From: Limnobacter olei
GTDB lineage: Bacteria > Pseudomonadota > Gammaproteobacteria > Burkholderiales > Burkholderiaceae_B
DNA length: 64,000 bases
Direction: 5' to 3'
NCBI RefSeq assembly: GCF_029087225.1
Contig: NZ_JARFJD010000012.1
Coordinates: 82,437-146,436, forward strand
The notes under the pieces are model-generated. The model saw only the letters and a program-made list of their open reading frames with translations. It was not told where the DNA came from and searched no databases. Both the position numbers and the translations under genes were made by a program. Numbering within the stretch: the stretch's first letter is position 1; every line of letters begins with the position of its first letter. Positions 18,364-27,821 of the stretch are shown here, one piece after another.

Positions 18364-19341
18364 GTGAAGAAGCACAACCTGGATTTGGCAAACATTTCCA
18401 CAATTTTGTACAGCGAAGACCACGCACAGGTGAACCTGCCGGTGTGTGACCACTACACAGGCCGCCCCAAGTATTTTGAGAAGGCTTTGCAGATTCGCGC
18501 CGAAATTGGAGCCTGCTTCGATATTACGCTGGACTTGGAAGATGGTGCTGTAGTGGGCCATGTGACCGAAATTGCAACATGGGCTGCACAAAGCCTGGTC
18601 GATTTTTCAGCACGGTATGGCGGCGAAACACGCAGACCGGGCGTTCGACTGCACCCGGTGCAAGACCCTGCGTTTGAACAGGAGTTGCCAATTGTGTTGC
18701 GCGAAGGCGTACCTTTACCCGCTTACTTGATGCTACCGAAGCCTGAAAACTTTGACGACGTCAAACTGGCGATTGGCCGTATTCGTGAACAATGCGCCAA
18801 GGCGGGCGTTGAAGCGCCACCCATGCACGTGTTGATTGAAACCCACGGAGCCCTGGCGGCTGTGCATCAAATTGCTGGCCTTGAAGAAGTTGAGTCACTT
18901 TCGTTCGGAATAATGGATTTCATTTCGAGCCACCGGAGTGCAATTCCCAAAACCGCTTTGAATTCGCCGGGTCAATTCGAAAACCCGCTGGTGCGCAGGG
19001 CTAAACTTGAAATTTCAGCAGCCTGCCATCGATTTGGCAAAGTGCCTTCGCACAACGTGACCCGCAATATTCGTCAGCCAGAAATGGCGGCCGAGGATGC
19101 GACTCGTGCGAAACGCGATTTCGGCTTCACACGAATGTGGAGCATTCATCCGGATCAGATTGTTCACATTGTATCGGCCATGCTGCCCACCGATTCCGAG
19201 GTGGATGAAGCCGTGCTGGTATTGACCGAGGCGCAGAAAGCTGAATGGGGGCCGATTCAGATCAAGGGTGAACTGCACGACCGTGCTAGTTACAGATACT
19301 TTTTTGAAGTGCTCAATGCGCGATCAAATCGCGGCGGTTAA
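18364..19341 (+). CDS. HpcH/HpaI aldolase, CitE-like CoA-ester lyase family
   Basis: A 325-residue TIM-barrel enzyme of the CitE/malyl-CoA lyase superfamily. Seen: the metal and substrate region FDITLDLEDGAVVGH, RPGVRLHP (arginine contacting the thioester substrate), LMLPKPENFDDV, and VLIETHGALAAVHQIA (acidic metal ligand). These enzymes cleave or form malyl-, citramalyl- or related CoA esters with Mg2+. No citrate lyase alpha or gamma gene accompanies it, so a true citrate lyase is unlikely. It starts at GTG right after the mdh terminator; its substrate cannot be deduced. Confidence 0.85.
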   Translation: MKKHNLDLANISTILYSEDHAQVNLPVCDHYTGRPKYFEKALQIRAEIGACFDITLDLEDGAVVGHVTEIATWAAQSLVDFSARYGGETRRPGVRLHPVQDPAFEQELPIVLREGVPLPAYLMLPKPENFDDVKLAIGRIREQCAKAGVEAPPMHVLIETHGALAAVHQIAGLEEVESLSFGIMDFISSHRSAIPKTALNSPGQFENPLVRRAKLEISAACHRFGKVPSHNVTRNIRQPEMAAEDATRAKRDFGFTRMWSIHPDQIVHIVSAMLPTDSEVDEAVLVLTEAQKAEWGPIQIKGELHDRASYRYFFEVLNARSNRGG

Positions 19342-19353
19342 AAAGATAAAAAC

Positions 19354-19638
19354 TCAAGCCTTGAAGGAAGTGAGCAACACCTTTGCAGCCTCCTCTCGCA
19401 GCGGTATCAGCGCCTGATAAGTGTCTGATTTGAACCAGCCGTGGGCTGCATCCAGCGTTGGGAAACGTATCACTACGATGTCGCTGAAGGCATTTTGGAG
19501 TGCCAAATCTGCGGCCTTAACACCCCTGAAAACCAATTCTGCATTCCAGGCAGCAAGAGTGCCGGGCACTTGGTCCCGATACTCTTGCCACTTGAGTGGA
19601 TCGATGATGTTGATTTGACCAACCACGTAAGCACTCAT
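19354..19638 (-). CDS. DUF1330 family protein
   Basis: A 94-residue ferredoxin-fold protein of the DUF1330 family, recognised by AYVVGQINIIDPLKWQEYRDQVP, the middle VFRGV and the FPTLDAAHGWFKSDTYQ segment typical of dimeric alpha-beta barrel proteins. No reaction is established for most members. The start is the ATG at 19638; a TTG at 19647 is possible. It converges on the CitE-like gene. Confidence 0.85.
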   Translation of the reverse strand: MSAYVVGQINIIDPLKWQEYRDQVPGTLAAWNAELVFRGVKAADLALQNAFSDIVVIRFPTLDAAHGWFKSDTYQALIPLREEAAKVLLTSFKA

Positions 19639-19653
19639 AACAGGCAAACCGTT

Positions 19654-19800
19654 TTAGCAGTTGCCTTTTTTGGCTTGCCCGGGTGGGCAATGACCGCCGC
19701 CATGGCCACCTGGATCAACCACAACTGAACCCGCAGGGGTGTACACTGCACAACTGCTCAAAGCAAACATCAATGCCATCATGGAAAACAATGTTTTCAT
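19654..19800 (-). CDS. 48-residue predicted lipoprotein with Gly/His-rich mature part
   Basis: A short gene with a clear ribosome site (AGGAAG, about 8 nt before the ATG at 19800). The signal MKTLFSMMALMFALSSC ends in a lipobox LSSC, giving an outer- or inner-membrane-anchored peptide of about 32 residues. The mature part has GGHGGGHCPPGQAKKGNC at the C-terminus, with two further cysteines after the lipidated one. I believe small lipoproteins ending in PPGQAKKG-x-C are seen elsewhere in proteobacteria, but no function is known to me. It ends 15 nt before the DUF1330 start on the same strand. Confidence 0.75.
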   Translation of the reverse strand: MKTLFSMMALMFALSSCAVYTPAGSVVVDPGGHGGGHCPPGQAKKGNC

Positions 19801-19959
19801 GTTTCATACTTCCTGAATAAAAGAAATCAATCGAATTGAGATATTCCGTATAACGGGTACAACACACTTAGGTTGACTGCTTCTTGCCAGTATGCGTTAA
19901 GCACAGCAAGAAGTGCGAGACCACAACCGAATTCTTGCACCAGAGAATCAGGACAACAC

Positions 19960-21972
19960 TTGAAAAGAACACCGATTACCTTAAAGCTTTACCAGCAAAA
20001 GCCTTTTCGAATAATGGCTTGGGCGACACTGGCCTTGCTTGTTTTGGCTGTGGGCATATTTGAACTAATGGGATGGCCCTTTTTGGCCAAACCAGCCGAG
20101 CAATGGCTGAGTAAAACACTTGAAAGAGATATTCAACTGACGAAACCGGATGAAAGTGACCCTCGGTTTAAACTGCGCTTGATTGGTGGCATTCGATTGA
20201 GCTTGAATCATTTTGAGGTGGACTCACCTGCCTGGAGCCAGTCGCCTTTTATGGTTCGAGCGGAAAACGTGTCTGTTGGATTGCGCTATGTTGATCTGAT
20301 CAAGTGGGCCAACACGCCGGAGTCTGCCCTGAGAATCAAGTCGCTGACAGCAACATTGCTGAACGGCAATTTCGAGCGCCTGAAAGACGGGCGCGCCTCC
20401 TGGCAATTTGCCAAAAACGAACCAGACACAGGGCCTGCCCCTGCCCCGGAGTTTGGTTTGTTGGCCATTCAGAAAGGCCAAATCACCTATCGGGATGAGC
20501 CCCTTGATCTTGAACTGGATGCAACACTGAGCCTACAGGAAGGAGAGATTGGAGCTGATGCGCTAACTGTGATGGCACTGGGTTCGTATCAAGGTAAAAA
20601 GCTTGATATACAACTGAAATCAACCGGTGTACTGCCTTGGGTGGCCAAGCAAGGCAAGCCAATTCCGGTGGAGTTGAACGTGTCTTTGGGGCGAGCCCGA
20701 TTGGACTTTAAGGGGAACGCCGCCGATGCGCTGGGTATGCAGCAACTGTCTGGACAATTTGCAGTAAGTGGCTCATCCCTGGCCGCGGCAGGCCAGGCGC
20801 TGGGAGTCACTTTGCCGAACACGCCGGCCTTTCGCACCGAAGGTAACTTGGTGCGCGACGCAGACAACTGGCAGGTCAACATCGACAACGCAACAATCGG
20901 CAGCAGTCGTTTGAACGGGCGCTTTGTTTATAAAGGTGGCAAAACACAACCCCTTCTGACCGGAGAACTGAAAGGACCATCGCTGGTACTGGCTGACCTG
21001 GGCCCTACCGTAGGTGCACCGGCTGAAAAACAAGTTGCGGCGGCCACAAGCAAAGGCAGAGTGTTACCGGACAAACCCTTCGATCTTCCTTCCCTGAGGG
21101 CAATGGATGCTGATGTAAAAATTGACATCGACAATCTGGATTTGGGCAGCGAGATATTGAAGCCACTTCGACCCTTGCGGGCACATTTGGCTGTCACTGA
21201 GGGTGTCTTGACCATTTCGGACATTCAAGCAAAAACAGCAAAGGGCGAACTTGCTGGCTCGGTGCAATTGGATGGGCGAGAAGATATCGCTATTTGGAAT
21301 GTGGACCTGAACTGGGCCAATGTGCAGCTTGAGCAATGGCTGAACATACCAAGGCCAGACAATGAGCCGCCTTATGTAACCGGCACCATGAATGGTGCTG
21401 CCAAACTGAGTGGGCAAGGCCGCTCGACTGCTGAAATACTGGGTAGCCTGGCTGGCAATGTACGAACACAGGTGCGCAATGGCACCATGTCGCATTTGAT
21501 CGTTGAGGCTGCTGGCCTGGACGCTGCCGAGGCGCTCGGTGTTTGGTTTCGGGGTGATGACGTGTTGCAAATGACCTGTGCGTTTGCCGATCTGGATGCA
21601 AACAATGGCGTACTGCAACCCAGGGTATTTGTGATTGATACTCAAGACTCTGCGATGTGGGTCAATGGCAGTATTTCGATGAAAACAGAAGCCTTGAATT
21701 TGAGGGTGGTTGTAACACCCAAAGACTTCAGTCCGGTTAGCTTGCGTACGCCTTTATTGATCACCGGCACCATGGGCTCACCCGATGTATCCCTTGAAAA
21801 AGGTCCAATTGCGGGCAAAGTGGCTGGCGCGGTGTTGCTGTCGCTGCTAAACCCGTTTGCCGCATTGATTCCATTTGTGGACACAGGTGCGCCCGATTCT
21901 GCCGAGAATGCCAACAAAACCGGTTGCTATGATTTGGCGGCGCGCAGCAAGGTCCAGCGAGAGAAAAATTGA
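19960..21972 (+). CDS. AsmA-family inner-membrane-anchored protein
   Basis: A roughly 670-residue protein with one N-terminal membrane segment (ATLALLVLAVGIFELMGW) and a long beta-rich periplasmic region. The AsmA signature near the start is GGIRLSLNHFEV, and the C-terminal AsmA domain includes GTMNGAAKLSGQGRSTAEIL and RNGTMSHLIVEAAGLDAAEAL. AsmA-like proteins span the periplasm and are implicated in lipid transport to the outer membrane. I chose the TTG at 19960 because AGGA lies 7 nt upstream; the open frame begins at 19873. The stop overlaps the rlmF start, so the two are co-transcribed. Confidence 0.85.
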   Translation: MKRTPITLKLYQQKPFRIMAWATLALLVLAVGIFELMGWPFLAKPAEQWLSKTLERDIQLTKPDESDPRFKLRLIGGIRLSLNHFEVDSPAWSQSPFMVRAENVSVGLRYVDLIKWANTPESALRIKSLTATLLNGNFERLKDGRASWQFAKNEPDTGPAPAPEFGLLAIQKGQITYRDEPLDLELDATLSLQEGEIGADALTVMALGSYQGKKLDIQLKSTGVLPWVAKQGKPIPVELNVSLGRARLDFKGNAADALGMQQLSGQFAVSGSSLAAAGQALGVTLPNTPAFRTEGNLVRDADNWQVNIDNATIGSSRLNGRFVYKGGKTQPLLTGELKGPSLVLADLGPTVGAPAEKQVAAATSKGRVLPDKPFDLPSLRAMDADVKIDIDNLDLGSEILKPLRPLRAHLAVTEGVLTISDIQAKTAKGELAGSVQLDGREDIAIWNVDLNWANVQLEQWLNIPRPDNEPPYVTGTMNGAAKLSGQGRSTAEILGSLAGNVRTQVRNGTMSHLIVEAAGLDAAEALGVWFRGDDVLQMTCAFADLDANNGVLQPRVFVIDTQDSAMWVNGSISMKTEALNLRVVVTPKDFSPVSLRTPLLITGTMGSPDVSLEKGPIAGKVAGAVLLSLLNPFAALIPFVDTGAPDSAENANKTGCYDLAARSKVQREKN

Positions 21973-22877
21973 CCAAAACACTTCACCCCAATAACGCGCA
22001 CAAAGACGGTTACGATTTCGATGCCTTGGTGTTGACTTCCCCTGCCCTGAAAAAATTTGTTAAGCCCAATAACCATGGCCGAAACTCCATCGATTTCGCC
22101 TCGCCTGCTGCCGTGAAAGCTTTGAATTGCGCACTGCTGAAACACCACTACGGCATCTCGGAGTGGAACGTGCCAGAGGGCTACCTGTGCCCTCCGATCC
22201 CCGGCAGGGTGGATTACATTCATTACGCGGCAGATTTGCTGTCAAGCTGCGGGATTAAGGCATCAGATTCAAGGCAGGTAAAAATGTTGGACATCGGCAC
22301 AGGGGCCAACGGCATTTATTCATTGCTGGCAGCAAAAGTATACGGCTGGCACTGCACTGGCAGTGAAATTGACCCGGTTGGCTTGAAAAATCTTGCCTCG
22401 GTGCTGGATAAAAACGACGATCTGAAGCGCCTGATTGATCTGCGCCTGCAGCGGGACAAACGGAAAATATTGGAAGGTGTGATCAAGGCAGGTGAGAAAT
22501 TTGACCTAAGCGTGTGCAACCCGCCGTTTCACGCCTCACAAAAAGAAGCCATAAAAAGCAATCAACGAAAAGTGAATAGCCTGGCTTTTAATCGTGGAGA
22601 AAAACCAGGTTCAAAAGCACCTGCGGGCTTGAATTTTGGTGGGCAGAAGAATGAATTGTGGTGCGAGGGTGGGGAAATTGGTTTTCTGCAAACCATGATC
22701 AACGAGAGCGCGCAATTTGGTAAACAATGCAGATGGTTTACCACGCTGGTGTCAAAGGCCGAAAATGTACCTCAAGCAAAATGGCATATGCGCAATGCGG
22801 GTGCACGGGATATTCTTGAAGTTGAAATGGAACAAGGCAACAAGACCACGCGCATTGTGGCGTGGTCATTTGCATAG
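21969..22877 (+). CDS. rlmF: 23S rRNA (adenine-1618-N6)-methyltransferase
   Basis: A 302-residue S-adenosylmethionine-dependent methyltransferase of the RlmF (YbiN) family. The family N-terminus HPNNAHKDGYDFDALV, the cofactor-binding MLDIGTGANGIYSLLAA and the catalytic NPPF box (SVCNPPFHAS) are present, as is the insert GLNFGGQKNELWCEGGE. The start is a TTG that overlaps the asmA-like stop (shared TTGA), implying coupled translation. Length is typical. Confidence 0.94.
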   Translation: MTKTLHPNNAHKDGYDFDALVLTSPALKKFVKPNNHGRNSIDFASPAAVKALNCALLKHHYGISEWNVPEGYLCPPIPGRVDYIHYAADLLSSCGIKASDSRQVKMLDIGTGANGIYSLLAAKVYGWHCTGSEIDPVGLKNLASVLDKNDDLKRLIDLRLQRDKRKILEGVIKAGEKFDLSVCNPPFHASQKEAIKSNQRKVNSLAFNRGEKPGSKAPAGLNFGGQKNELWCEGGEIGFLQTMINESAQFGKQCRWFTTLVSKAENVPQAKWHMRNAGARDILEVEMEQGNKTTRIVAWSFA

Positions 22878-22893
22878 TTGAGCGCTGGACAAA

Positions 22894-23115
22894 CTAGCGG
22901 CGGCGACCCCCCACCAGCAGCAGGAAAGCACCGGCGACAATTGCACCCACACCTGCCCACATGGGAACGTTGACCTCTTTTTCCTGATCCACCGTGATCT
23001 CGAGTGAACCAATTTTTGCTGCGGTTGACTCTTCGGTGTAGCTAAAGCCCCCGTAGACCAGTCCCAAGGTGCCGGCAACAATCAACAGAATTCCGATCAG
23101 TTTGGTGGCTTGCAT
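22894..23115 (-). CDS. DUF3185-like two-helix membrane protein
   Basis: A 73-residue protein with two membrane segments (KLIGILLIVAGTLGLVYGG and WAGVGAIVAGAFLLLVGG) separated by a polar stretch with two Thr/Glu clusters, ending GGRRR. This layout matches the DUF3185 family of small inner-membrane proteins. Function unknown. It is oriented toward rlmF, with 16 nt between the two stop codons. Confidence 0.75.
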   Translation of the reverse strand: MQATKLIGILLIVAGTLGLVYGGFSYTEESTAAKIGSLEITVDQEKEVNVPMWAGVGAIVAGAFLLLVGGRRR

Positions 23116-23236
23116 CTTGTTTTCCTGAATGTTGTGAATGAGAGAGTATTAACGGACTGCAAACAAGAACGGTATACAAAATAATTTGTAAAACGGAACA
23201 CTCGATGGACAATCTTCCTGCGCGAGCAGCAAGCGG

Positions 23237-23395
23237 CTACTTTTTGGCAATGATATACACGGCGTGAACAATGCCGGGAATATAGCCAAGCAAAGTCAAA
23301 ATGATGTTGATCCAGAAGTGCTTGCCTAGCCCTTCTTGAAGAAACACGCCCAGTGGAGGCAACAAGATGGCGATCAGTATGCGAATAAGGTCCAT
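23237..23395 (-). CDS. YqaE/Pmp3-family small membrane protein
   Basis: A 52-residue protein with two hydrophobic helices. The family hallmark is seen as AILLPPLGVFLQEG followed by FWINIILTLLGYIPGIVHAVYI. Pmp3/YqaE proteins are stress-associated membrane proteolipids in bacteria, yeast and plants. The gene stands alone between DUF3185 and arfB, on the same strand as both. Confidence 0.88.
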   Translation of the reverse strand: MDLIRILIAILLPPLGVFLQEGLGKHFWINIILTLLGYIPGIVHAVYIIAKK

Positions 23396-23513
23396 TGATT
23401 CTCCGGAAAAATAGTTATAAACAAAAATTGTAAGTGTTTTTTATACAAGATAAAGACAAATGTTTGTGGCCTTGGGTCGTGCACCACAGCTTGCGTTCTG
23501 TTCCAGGCAAAGA

Positions 23514-23921
23514 TTAATCCTGAACCTTTCCACGCAACGCCTTGACCTGCCCCCGAATACTTTTGCCTTCTAGCCTGCGACGTTTTGAACCCAGGGTTGG
23601 GCGGGTTTCACGGCGAATCTTGACAGGTTTGGCCACCTCGGCTATCAACTCGTTCAAGCGCGCTAGCGCATCAATTCGATTTTGCTCTTGGCTGCGCGTG
23701 GTTTGAGCCTTGATGACAATAACGCCGTCTTTGGTCAAACGTTGGTCTTGCAGAGCCAGTAATTTTTCCTTGATGAATTCAGGCAAAGAAGATGAACGAA
23801 TATCAAAACGCAAGTGAATCGCACTGGACACTTTGTTGACATTTTGACCACCCGCGCCTTGGGCGCGAATGGCAGTGAATTCGACATCCGATTCGGTCAG
23901 GGTGGGTGGCGTGTATGACAT
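23514..23921 (-). CDS. arfB: Alternative ribosome-rescue peptidyl-tRNA hydrolase ArfB
   Basis: A 135-residue release-factor-like protein that frees stalled ribosomes by hydrolysing peptidyl-tRNA without a stop codon. The catalytic GGQ is at residues 24-26 ([13 protein letters not shown]). The C-terminal tail is basic ([22 protein letters not shown]) as required for entering the mRNA channel. It starts only 4 nt after the prpR stop, so it is probably read from the prpR transcript, an unexpected pairing. Confidence 0.93.
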   Translation of the reverse strand: MSYTPPTLTESDVEFTAIRAQGAGGQNVNKVSSAIHLRFDIRSSSLPEFIKEKLLALQDQRLTKDGVIVIKAQTTRSQEQNRIDALARLNELIAEVAKPVKIRRETRPTLGSKRRRLEGKSIRGQVKALRGKVQD

Positions 23922-23925
23922 GTTG

Positions 23926-25521
23926 CTAGCTGCCTTTATTTAAACGCCAAACCGTAGACCTGCTAATACCCAAACCTTCAGCCACCTTATTGACCTCGCC
24001 ACCGACCAGGCTTAATGCCTGACGGACAATGCTTGAACGCTCAGACATAGGTGCCCTGCTATAGGCCAAGGCCAAGGCGTTCATATCATTCATCGTATCG
24101 GGTGTATTGTTTTGCTGCAAATGTGGCGTGGTCGAATTTTCCAGGCCCACGAGCAAGTCTGGAAACCAGGTGCGCCAGGACGACAGATCACTTTCTTGCA
24201 ACATCAACACCGCCGCCCTGCGACACACATTCTTCAGTTGACGAATATTGCCGGGCCAAGGCAAAGATTGAAGAACCGGCAAAGCCAGTTGAAGAAACCC
24301 ATCAAATTTGGATTTGCTGACACGCACTGGCGTAGTCCTCAAAAAGTACCCGGCCAATTCGCCAATGTCTTCGGCACGCTCTCGCAATGGCGGGATATGA
24401 ATCAGCATTTCATTCAAGCGAAAATAAAGATCTTCCCGAAAACGCCCTTCTTCAACGGCTTGCTGCAAATTCACGTTGCTGGCGGCCAGCAGCCGGAAAT
24501 CAACCTTGCGGGAGGAGGCTGACCCAATTCGGCGCACTGTGTTGTCCTCCAGAATACGCAACAAACGCGTTTGAAAAGCCAAGGGCATGTCACCAATTTC
24601 ATCGAGAAACACTGTGCCACCCTGCGCGCTTTCAAACATGCCCGCGCGCCCACCTTTCACGGCCCCTGAAAATGCACCCTCTTCATAACCAAACAGCTCG
24701 CTTTCCAAAAGGCTTTCGGTGAGCGATGCACAATTGATTGCGACGAAAGGTTTGCCCGCACGTGGGCTGGCGCTGTGGATGGATTGGGCCACCAACTCCT
24801 TGCCCACGCCGGTTTCACCCTGAATTAGCACGGAAAAATCGATACTGCCACACAGGCGGATCGTATTGCGCAGCTTTTCAACTGCCCGGCTATTGCCGAT
24901 AAGGTCTTGTTCGGTGTGGTACGTGTAAGCCTGGCTGTTTCGGCGCACTCCGCCAGTGGCCTTGGCACTGGCTAGCCGTATGGCTTCCTCAAAAGCTTTT
25001 ACAACACCTTGCCGGGAATAAATCAGAATGGCTTCCAGTCCCATTTCCTGAGCAATTTCAGTGACCAAGCCCGACCCCACCACCACCTTCACGCCCAACT
25101 GGGCCAATTCCCGCACAGCGCGACGCGCGTCCTCCGGTGTGCGATAGGTTCGGGTACTCAAGGGCACATCAAACGCTCGGGCAAACTGCTCGAGCTCATC
25201 AAACGAATGTTCGTAACTGACCAAGCCCACTGCGGCAGACGCTTTTCTGGCAGATGCCAAGGCTTGCATTACATCAAAACCGTCCGTACGAATAATGACC
25301 AGCGGCGCCTCAAGCTGGTTCTGCAAGAATGCGCCGTTTGAACCTGCGGCGATGAATACATCGGCCGTGTCGGTGTAGTAACGGTTGCGTGCGTAGGCCA
25401 AGGCATCTTCATAGGCCTTGGGCACCAATTCAATATTGGCTGAACCACTGTAATCGCGGGCGATCTCCCTCAATGTACCAGCCAATGCACTGATGCTGAA
25501 CACCACAATTCTGGGTTTCAT
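23926..25521 (-). CDS. prpR: Sigma-54-dependent activator of propionate catabolism PrpR
   Basis: A 531-residue enhancer-binding protein. The N-terminal PrpR_N sensor domain (about 1-190; family ligand 2-methylcitrate) is followed by the AAA+ domain with Walker A GETGVGKE, the sigma-54 contact loop GAFSGA (usually GAFTGA), [14 protein letters not shown] and the arginine-finger region [12 protein letters not shown]-terminal Fis-type helix-turn-helix ([15 protein letters not shown]) closes the protein. It is divergent from prpB, whose upstream region holds a good sigma-54 promoter and repeated GTTTCA boxes. The Thr-to-Ser change in the contact loop is known to be tolerated in some family members. 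Confidence 0.95.
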   Translation of the reverse strand: MKPRIVVFSISALAGTLREIARDYSGSANIELVPKAYEDALAYARNRYYTDTADVFIAAGSNGAFLQNQLEAPLVIIRTDGFDVMQALASARKASAAVGLVSYEHSFDELEQFARAFDVPLSTRTYRTPEDARRAVRELAQLGVKVVVGSGLVTEIAQEMGLEAILIYSRQGVVKAFEEAIRLASAKATGGVRRNSQAYTYHTEQDLIGNSRAVEKLRNTIRLCGSIDFSVLIQGETGVGKELVAQSIHSASPRAGKPFVAINCASLTESLLESELFGYEEGAFSGAVKGGRAGMFESAQGGTVFLDEIGDMPLAFQTRLLRILEDNTVRRIGSASSRKVDFRLLAASNVNLQQAVEEGRFREDLYFRLNEMLIHIPPLRERAEDIGELAGYFLRTTPVRVSKSKFDGFLQLALPVLQSLPWPGNIRQLKNVCRRAAVLMLQESDLSSWRTWFPDLLVGLENSTTPHLQQNNTPDTMNDMNALALAYSRAPMSERSSIVRQALSLVGGEVNKVAEGLGISRSTVWRLNKGS

Positions 25522-25583
25522 TCAAAACACCTTGAGTTTCATTTGAAACATAAAACCGTTTCATTTTACACAAATATGTTTCA
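25515..25583. promoter_or_regulatory. Four phased GTTTCA boxes, probable PrpR enhancer sites
   Basis: GTTTCA occurs at 25515, 25536, 25558 and 25578, spaced 21, 22 and 20 bp, about two helical turns each. The second box pairs with TGAAAC at 25544-25549 to give a perfect inverted repeat with a 2-nt spacer. The first and last boxes share the downstream context CAAAACACC. The array spans the prpR start codon and lies 87-157 bp upstream of the prpB -24 element, a normal place for an enhancer. Assignment to PrpR is inference. Confidence 0.7.
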
Positions 25584-25670
25584 AAACACCATCAAATTAT
25601 TCTTGCAATTACTTGATATTAGCGCGACAACTTATTGATCTTATTTGAATATTCCATTATTTTTTTTGAC

Positions 25671-25686
25671 TGGCACGAACCCTGCA
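25671..25686 (+). promoter_or_regulatory. Sigma-54 (-24/-12) promoter of prpB
   Basis: TGGCAC-GAACC-CTGCA matches the sigma-54 consensus TGGCAC-N5-TTGCW at all but one position. GG (25672-25673) and GC (25684-25685) are exactly 10 bp apart. It lies about 31 bp before the prpB start and fits control by the adjacent PrpR. Confidence 0.85.
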
Positions 25687-25716
25687 CTACATGGAGCATA
25701 CAACAAGGAGAACACC

Positions 25717-26598
25717 ATGACCCAACATTCCGCAGGCGCCCGTTTTCGCCAAGCAGTGAAAGAAGAACAACCTTTGCAAGTGATTGGCGCAATCAATGCC
25801 AATCACGCATTGCTGGCCAAGCGTGCCGGCTTCAAAGCCATTTACCTGAGCGGCGGCGGCGTGGCGGCCGGTTCGCTGGGTTTGCCCGACCTGGGCATTT
25901 CTGGACTGGATGACGTACTGACTGACGTGCGTCGAATTACCGATGTATGTGACACCCCCTTGCTGGTGGATGTCGACACTGGCTTTGGCTCATCAGCCTT
26001 CAATATCGCCCGCACCACCAAGGCGATGATGAAAGCCGGTGCTGCCGCAATGCACATTGAAGACCAGGTGGGCGCCAAACGCTGCGGCCACCGCCCCGGC
26101 AAGGCAATTGTGACTCAGGCTGAAATGGTAGACCGCATCAAGGCCGCCGTGGACGCGCGTGGTTCAGACGATTTCGTAATCATGGCCCGCACGGATGCGC
26201 TGGCCGTTGAGGGATTGCAGTCTGCAATCGACCGCGCCTGCGCCTGCGTGGAAGCCGGGGCCGACATGATTTTCCCCGAAGCAATGACTGAACTGAGCAT
26301 GTACCAGCAATTTGTAGACGCGGTGAAAGTACCTGTGTTGGCCAACATCACTGAATTTGGCTCAACGCCCTTGTTCACCACCGAAGAACTGAAAGGTGTT
26401 GGCGTGGGCCTGGTGCTATATCCCCTGAGCGCTTTCCGTGCCATGAACAAGGCCGCGCAAAACGTATATGAAGCTGTTCGCCGCGACGGTACCCAGAAGA
26501 ACGTGCTGGACACCATGCAAACCCGCATGGAGCTGTATGACAGCATTGGCTACCACGACTTCGAGCAGAAACTGGATGCCCTTTTTCAGCAGAAATAA
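25717..26598 (+). CDS. prpB: 2-Methylisocitrate lyase
   Basis: Splits 2-methylisocitrate into pyruvate and succinate, the last step of the methylcitrate cycle. The isocitrate-lyase-superfamily active site is KRCGHRPGK, with metal ligands in [13 protein letters not shown] and IEDQVG. The ATG at 25717 follows AAGGAG at ideal spacing; the open frame extends farther upstream, but only into the promoter. At 293 residues it is full length. First gene of prpB-prpC-acnD-prpF. Confidence 0.96.
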   Translation: MTQHSAGARFRQAVKEEQPLQVIGAINANHALLAKRAGFKAIYLSGGGVAAGSLGLPDLGISGLDDVLTDVRRITDVCDTPLLVDVDTGFGSSAFNIARTTKAMMKAGAAAMHIEDQVGAKRCGHRPGKAIVTQAEMVDRIKAAVDARGSDDFVIMARTDALAVEGLQSAIDRACACVEAGADMIFPEAMTELSMYQQFVDAVKVPVLANITEFGSTPLFTTEELKGVGVGLVLYPLSAFRAMNKAAQNVYEAVRRDGTQKNVLDTMQTRMELYDSIGYHDFEQKLDALFQQK

Positions 26599-26657
26599 CT
26601 TCAAGAAAACACAATAAACATTTGTTATAAAAACATTATTTTTGACAGGAGACAGCA

Positions 26658-27818
26658 ATGTCTGAGCAACAAACAACAACCCCAGGCTTCAAGCCAAAGA
26701 AATCTGTAGCCCTTTCAGGCACCGCCGCTGGCAACACAGCATTGTGTACAGTGGGCCGTACCGGCAACGACCTGGCTTACCGTGGTTACGACATTCTGGA
26801 CTTGGCCACCACGACCGAGTTCGAAGAAATTGCTTATTTGCTTGTACACGGCAAGCTGCCCACCGTGGCTGAACTGGCCGGCTACAAACTGAAACTGAAA
26901 GCCTTGCGCGGCATTCCTGCAGGCGTGAAGCAAGCGCTGGAAGCCCTGCCCCCATCCGCCCACCCCATGGACGTGATGCGCACTGGTGTTTCCGTGTTGG
27001 GCTGCCTTCAGCCTGAAAAGGACGACCACAACCACCCCGGCGCCCGCGACATCGCGGACAAACTGATGGCCAGCCTGGGCAGCATGCTGCTGTACTGGTA
27101 TCACTACAGCCACAACGGCAAGCGCATTGAAGTGGAAACTGATGATGATTCTATCGGTGGCCACTTCCTGCATTTGCTGCATGGCGAAAAGCCACGTGAC
27201 AGTTGGGTCAGTGCCATGCACACCTCGTTGATTCTGTATGCAGAACACGAATTCAATGCATCCACATTCACCAGCCGCGTTGTGGCTGGAACCGGTTCCG
27301 ACATGTATTCCGCCATTTGCGGTGGCATTGGTGCCTTGCGTGGTCCCAAGCATGGTGGCGCTAATGAAGTGGCGTTCGAGATTCAAAAGCGTTACGACAA
27401 CCCGGATGAAGCAGAGGCCGATATTCGCGCCCGCGTTGAACGCAAGGAAGTGGTGATCGGTTTCGGCCACCCCGTGTACACCGTCAGCGACCCCCGCAAC
27501 GTGGTGATCAAGAAAGTAGCGGAAGACTTGTCCAAAGAACAGAACAACATGAAGATGTACAACATCGCGGAAAGACTTGAAAGCGTGATGTGGGAAATCA
27601 AGAAAATGTTCCCGAACCTGGACTGGTTCAGCGCCGTGAGCTACCACATGATGGGCGTGCCCACTGCCATGTTCACCCCCCTGTTCGTGATTGCCCGTAC
27701 TTCCGGCTGGAGCGCCCACGTGATTGAGCAACGCATCGACGGCAAGATTATTCGCCCTAGCGCCAACTACACAGGCCCTGAAGACCAGAAATTTGTAGCC
27801 ATCAAGGATCGCAAATAA
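26658..27818 (+). CDS. prpC: 2-Methylcitrate synthase
   Basis: Condenses propionyl-CoA with oxaloacetate. This is the shorter citrate-synthase type (386 residues) with N-terminal [18 protein letters not shown] and [10 protein letters not shown]. Catalytic regions are [34 protein letters not shown] and [14 protein letters not shown]. An AGGAGA ribosome site precedes the ATG. It lies 59 nt after prpB and 3 nt before acnD. Confidence 0.96.
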   Translation: MSEQQTTTPGFKPKKSVALSGTAAGNTALCTVGRTGNDLAYRGYDILDLATTTEFEEIAYLLVHGKLPTVAELAGYKLKLKALRGIPAGVKQALEALPPSAHPMDVMRTGVSVLGCLQPEKDDHNHPGARDIADKLMASLGSMLLYWYHYSHNGKRIEVETDDDSIGGHFLHLLHGEKPRDSWVSAMHTSLILYAEHEFNASTFTSRVVAGTGSDMYSAICGGIGALRGPKHGGANEVAFEIQKRYDNPDEAEADIRARVERKEVVIGFGHPVYTVSDPRNVVIKKVAEDLSKEQNNMKMYNIAERLESVMWEIKKMFPNLDWFSAVSYHMMGVPTAMFTPLFVIARTSGWSAHVIEQRIDGKIIRPSANYTGPEDQKFVAIKDRK

Positions 27819-27821
27819 TTT

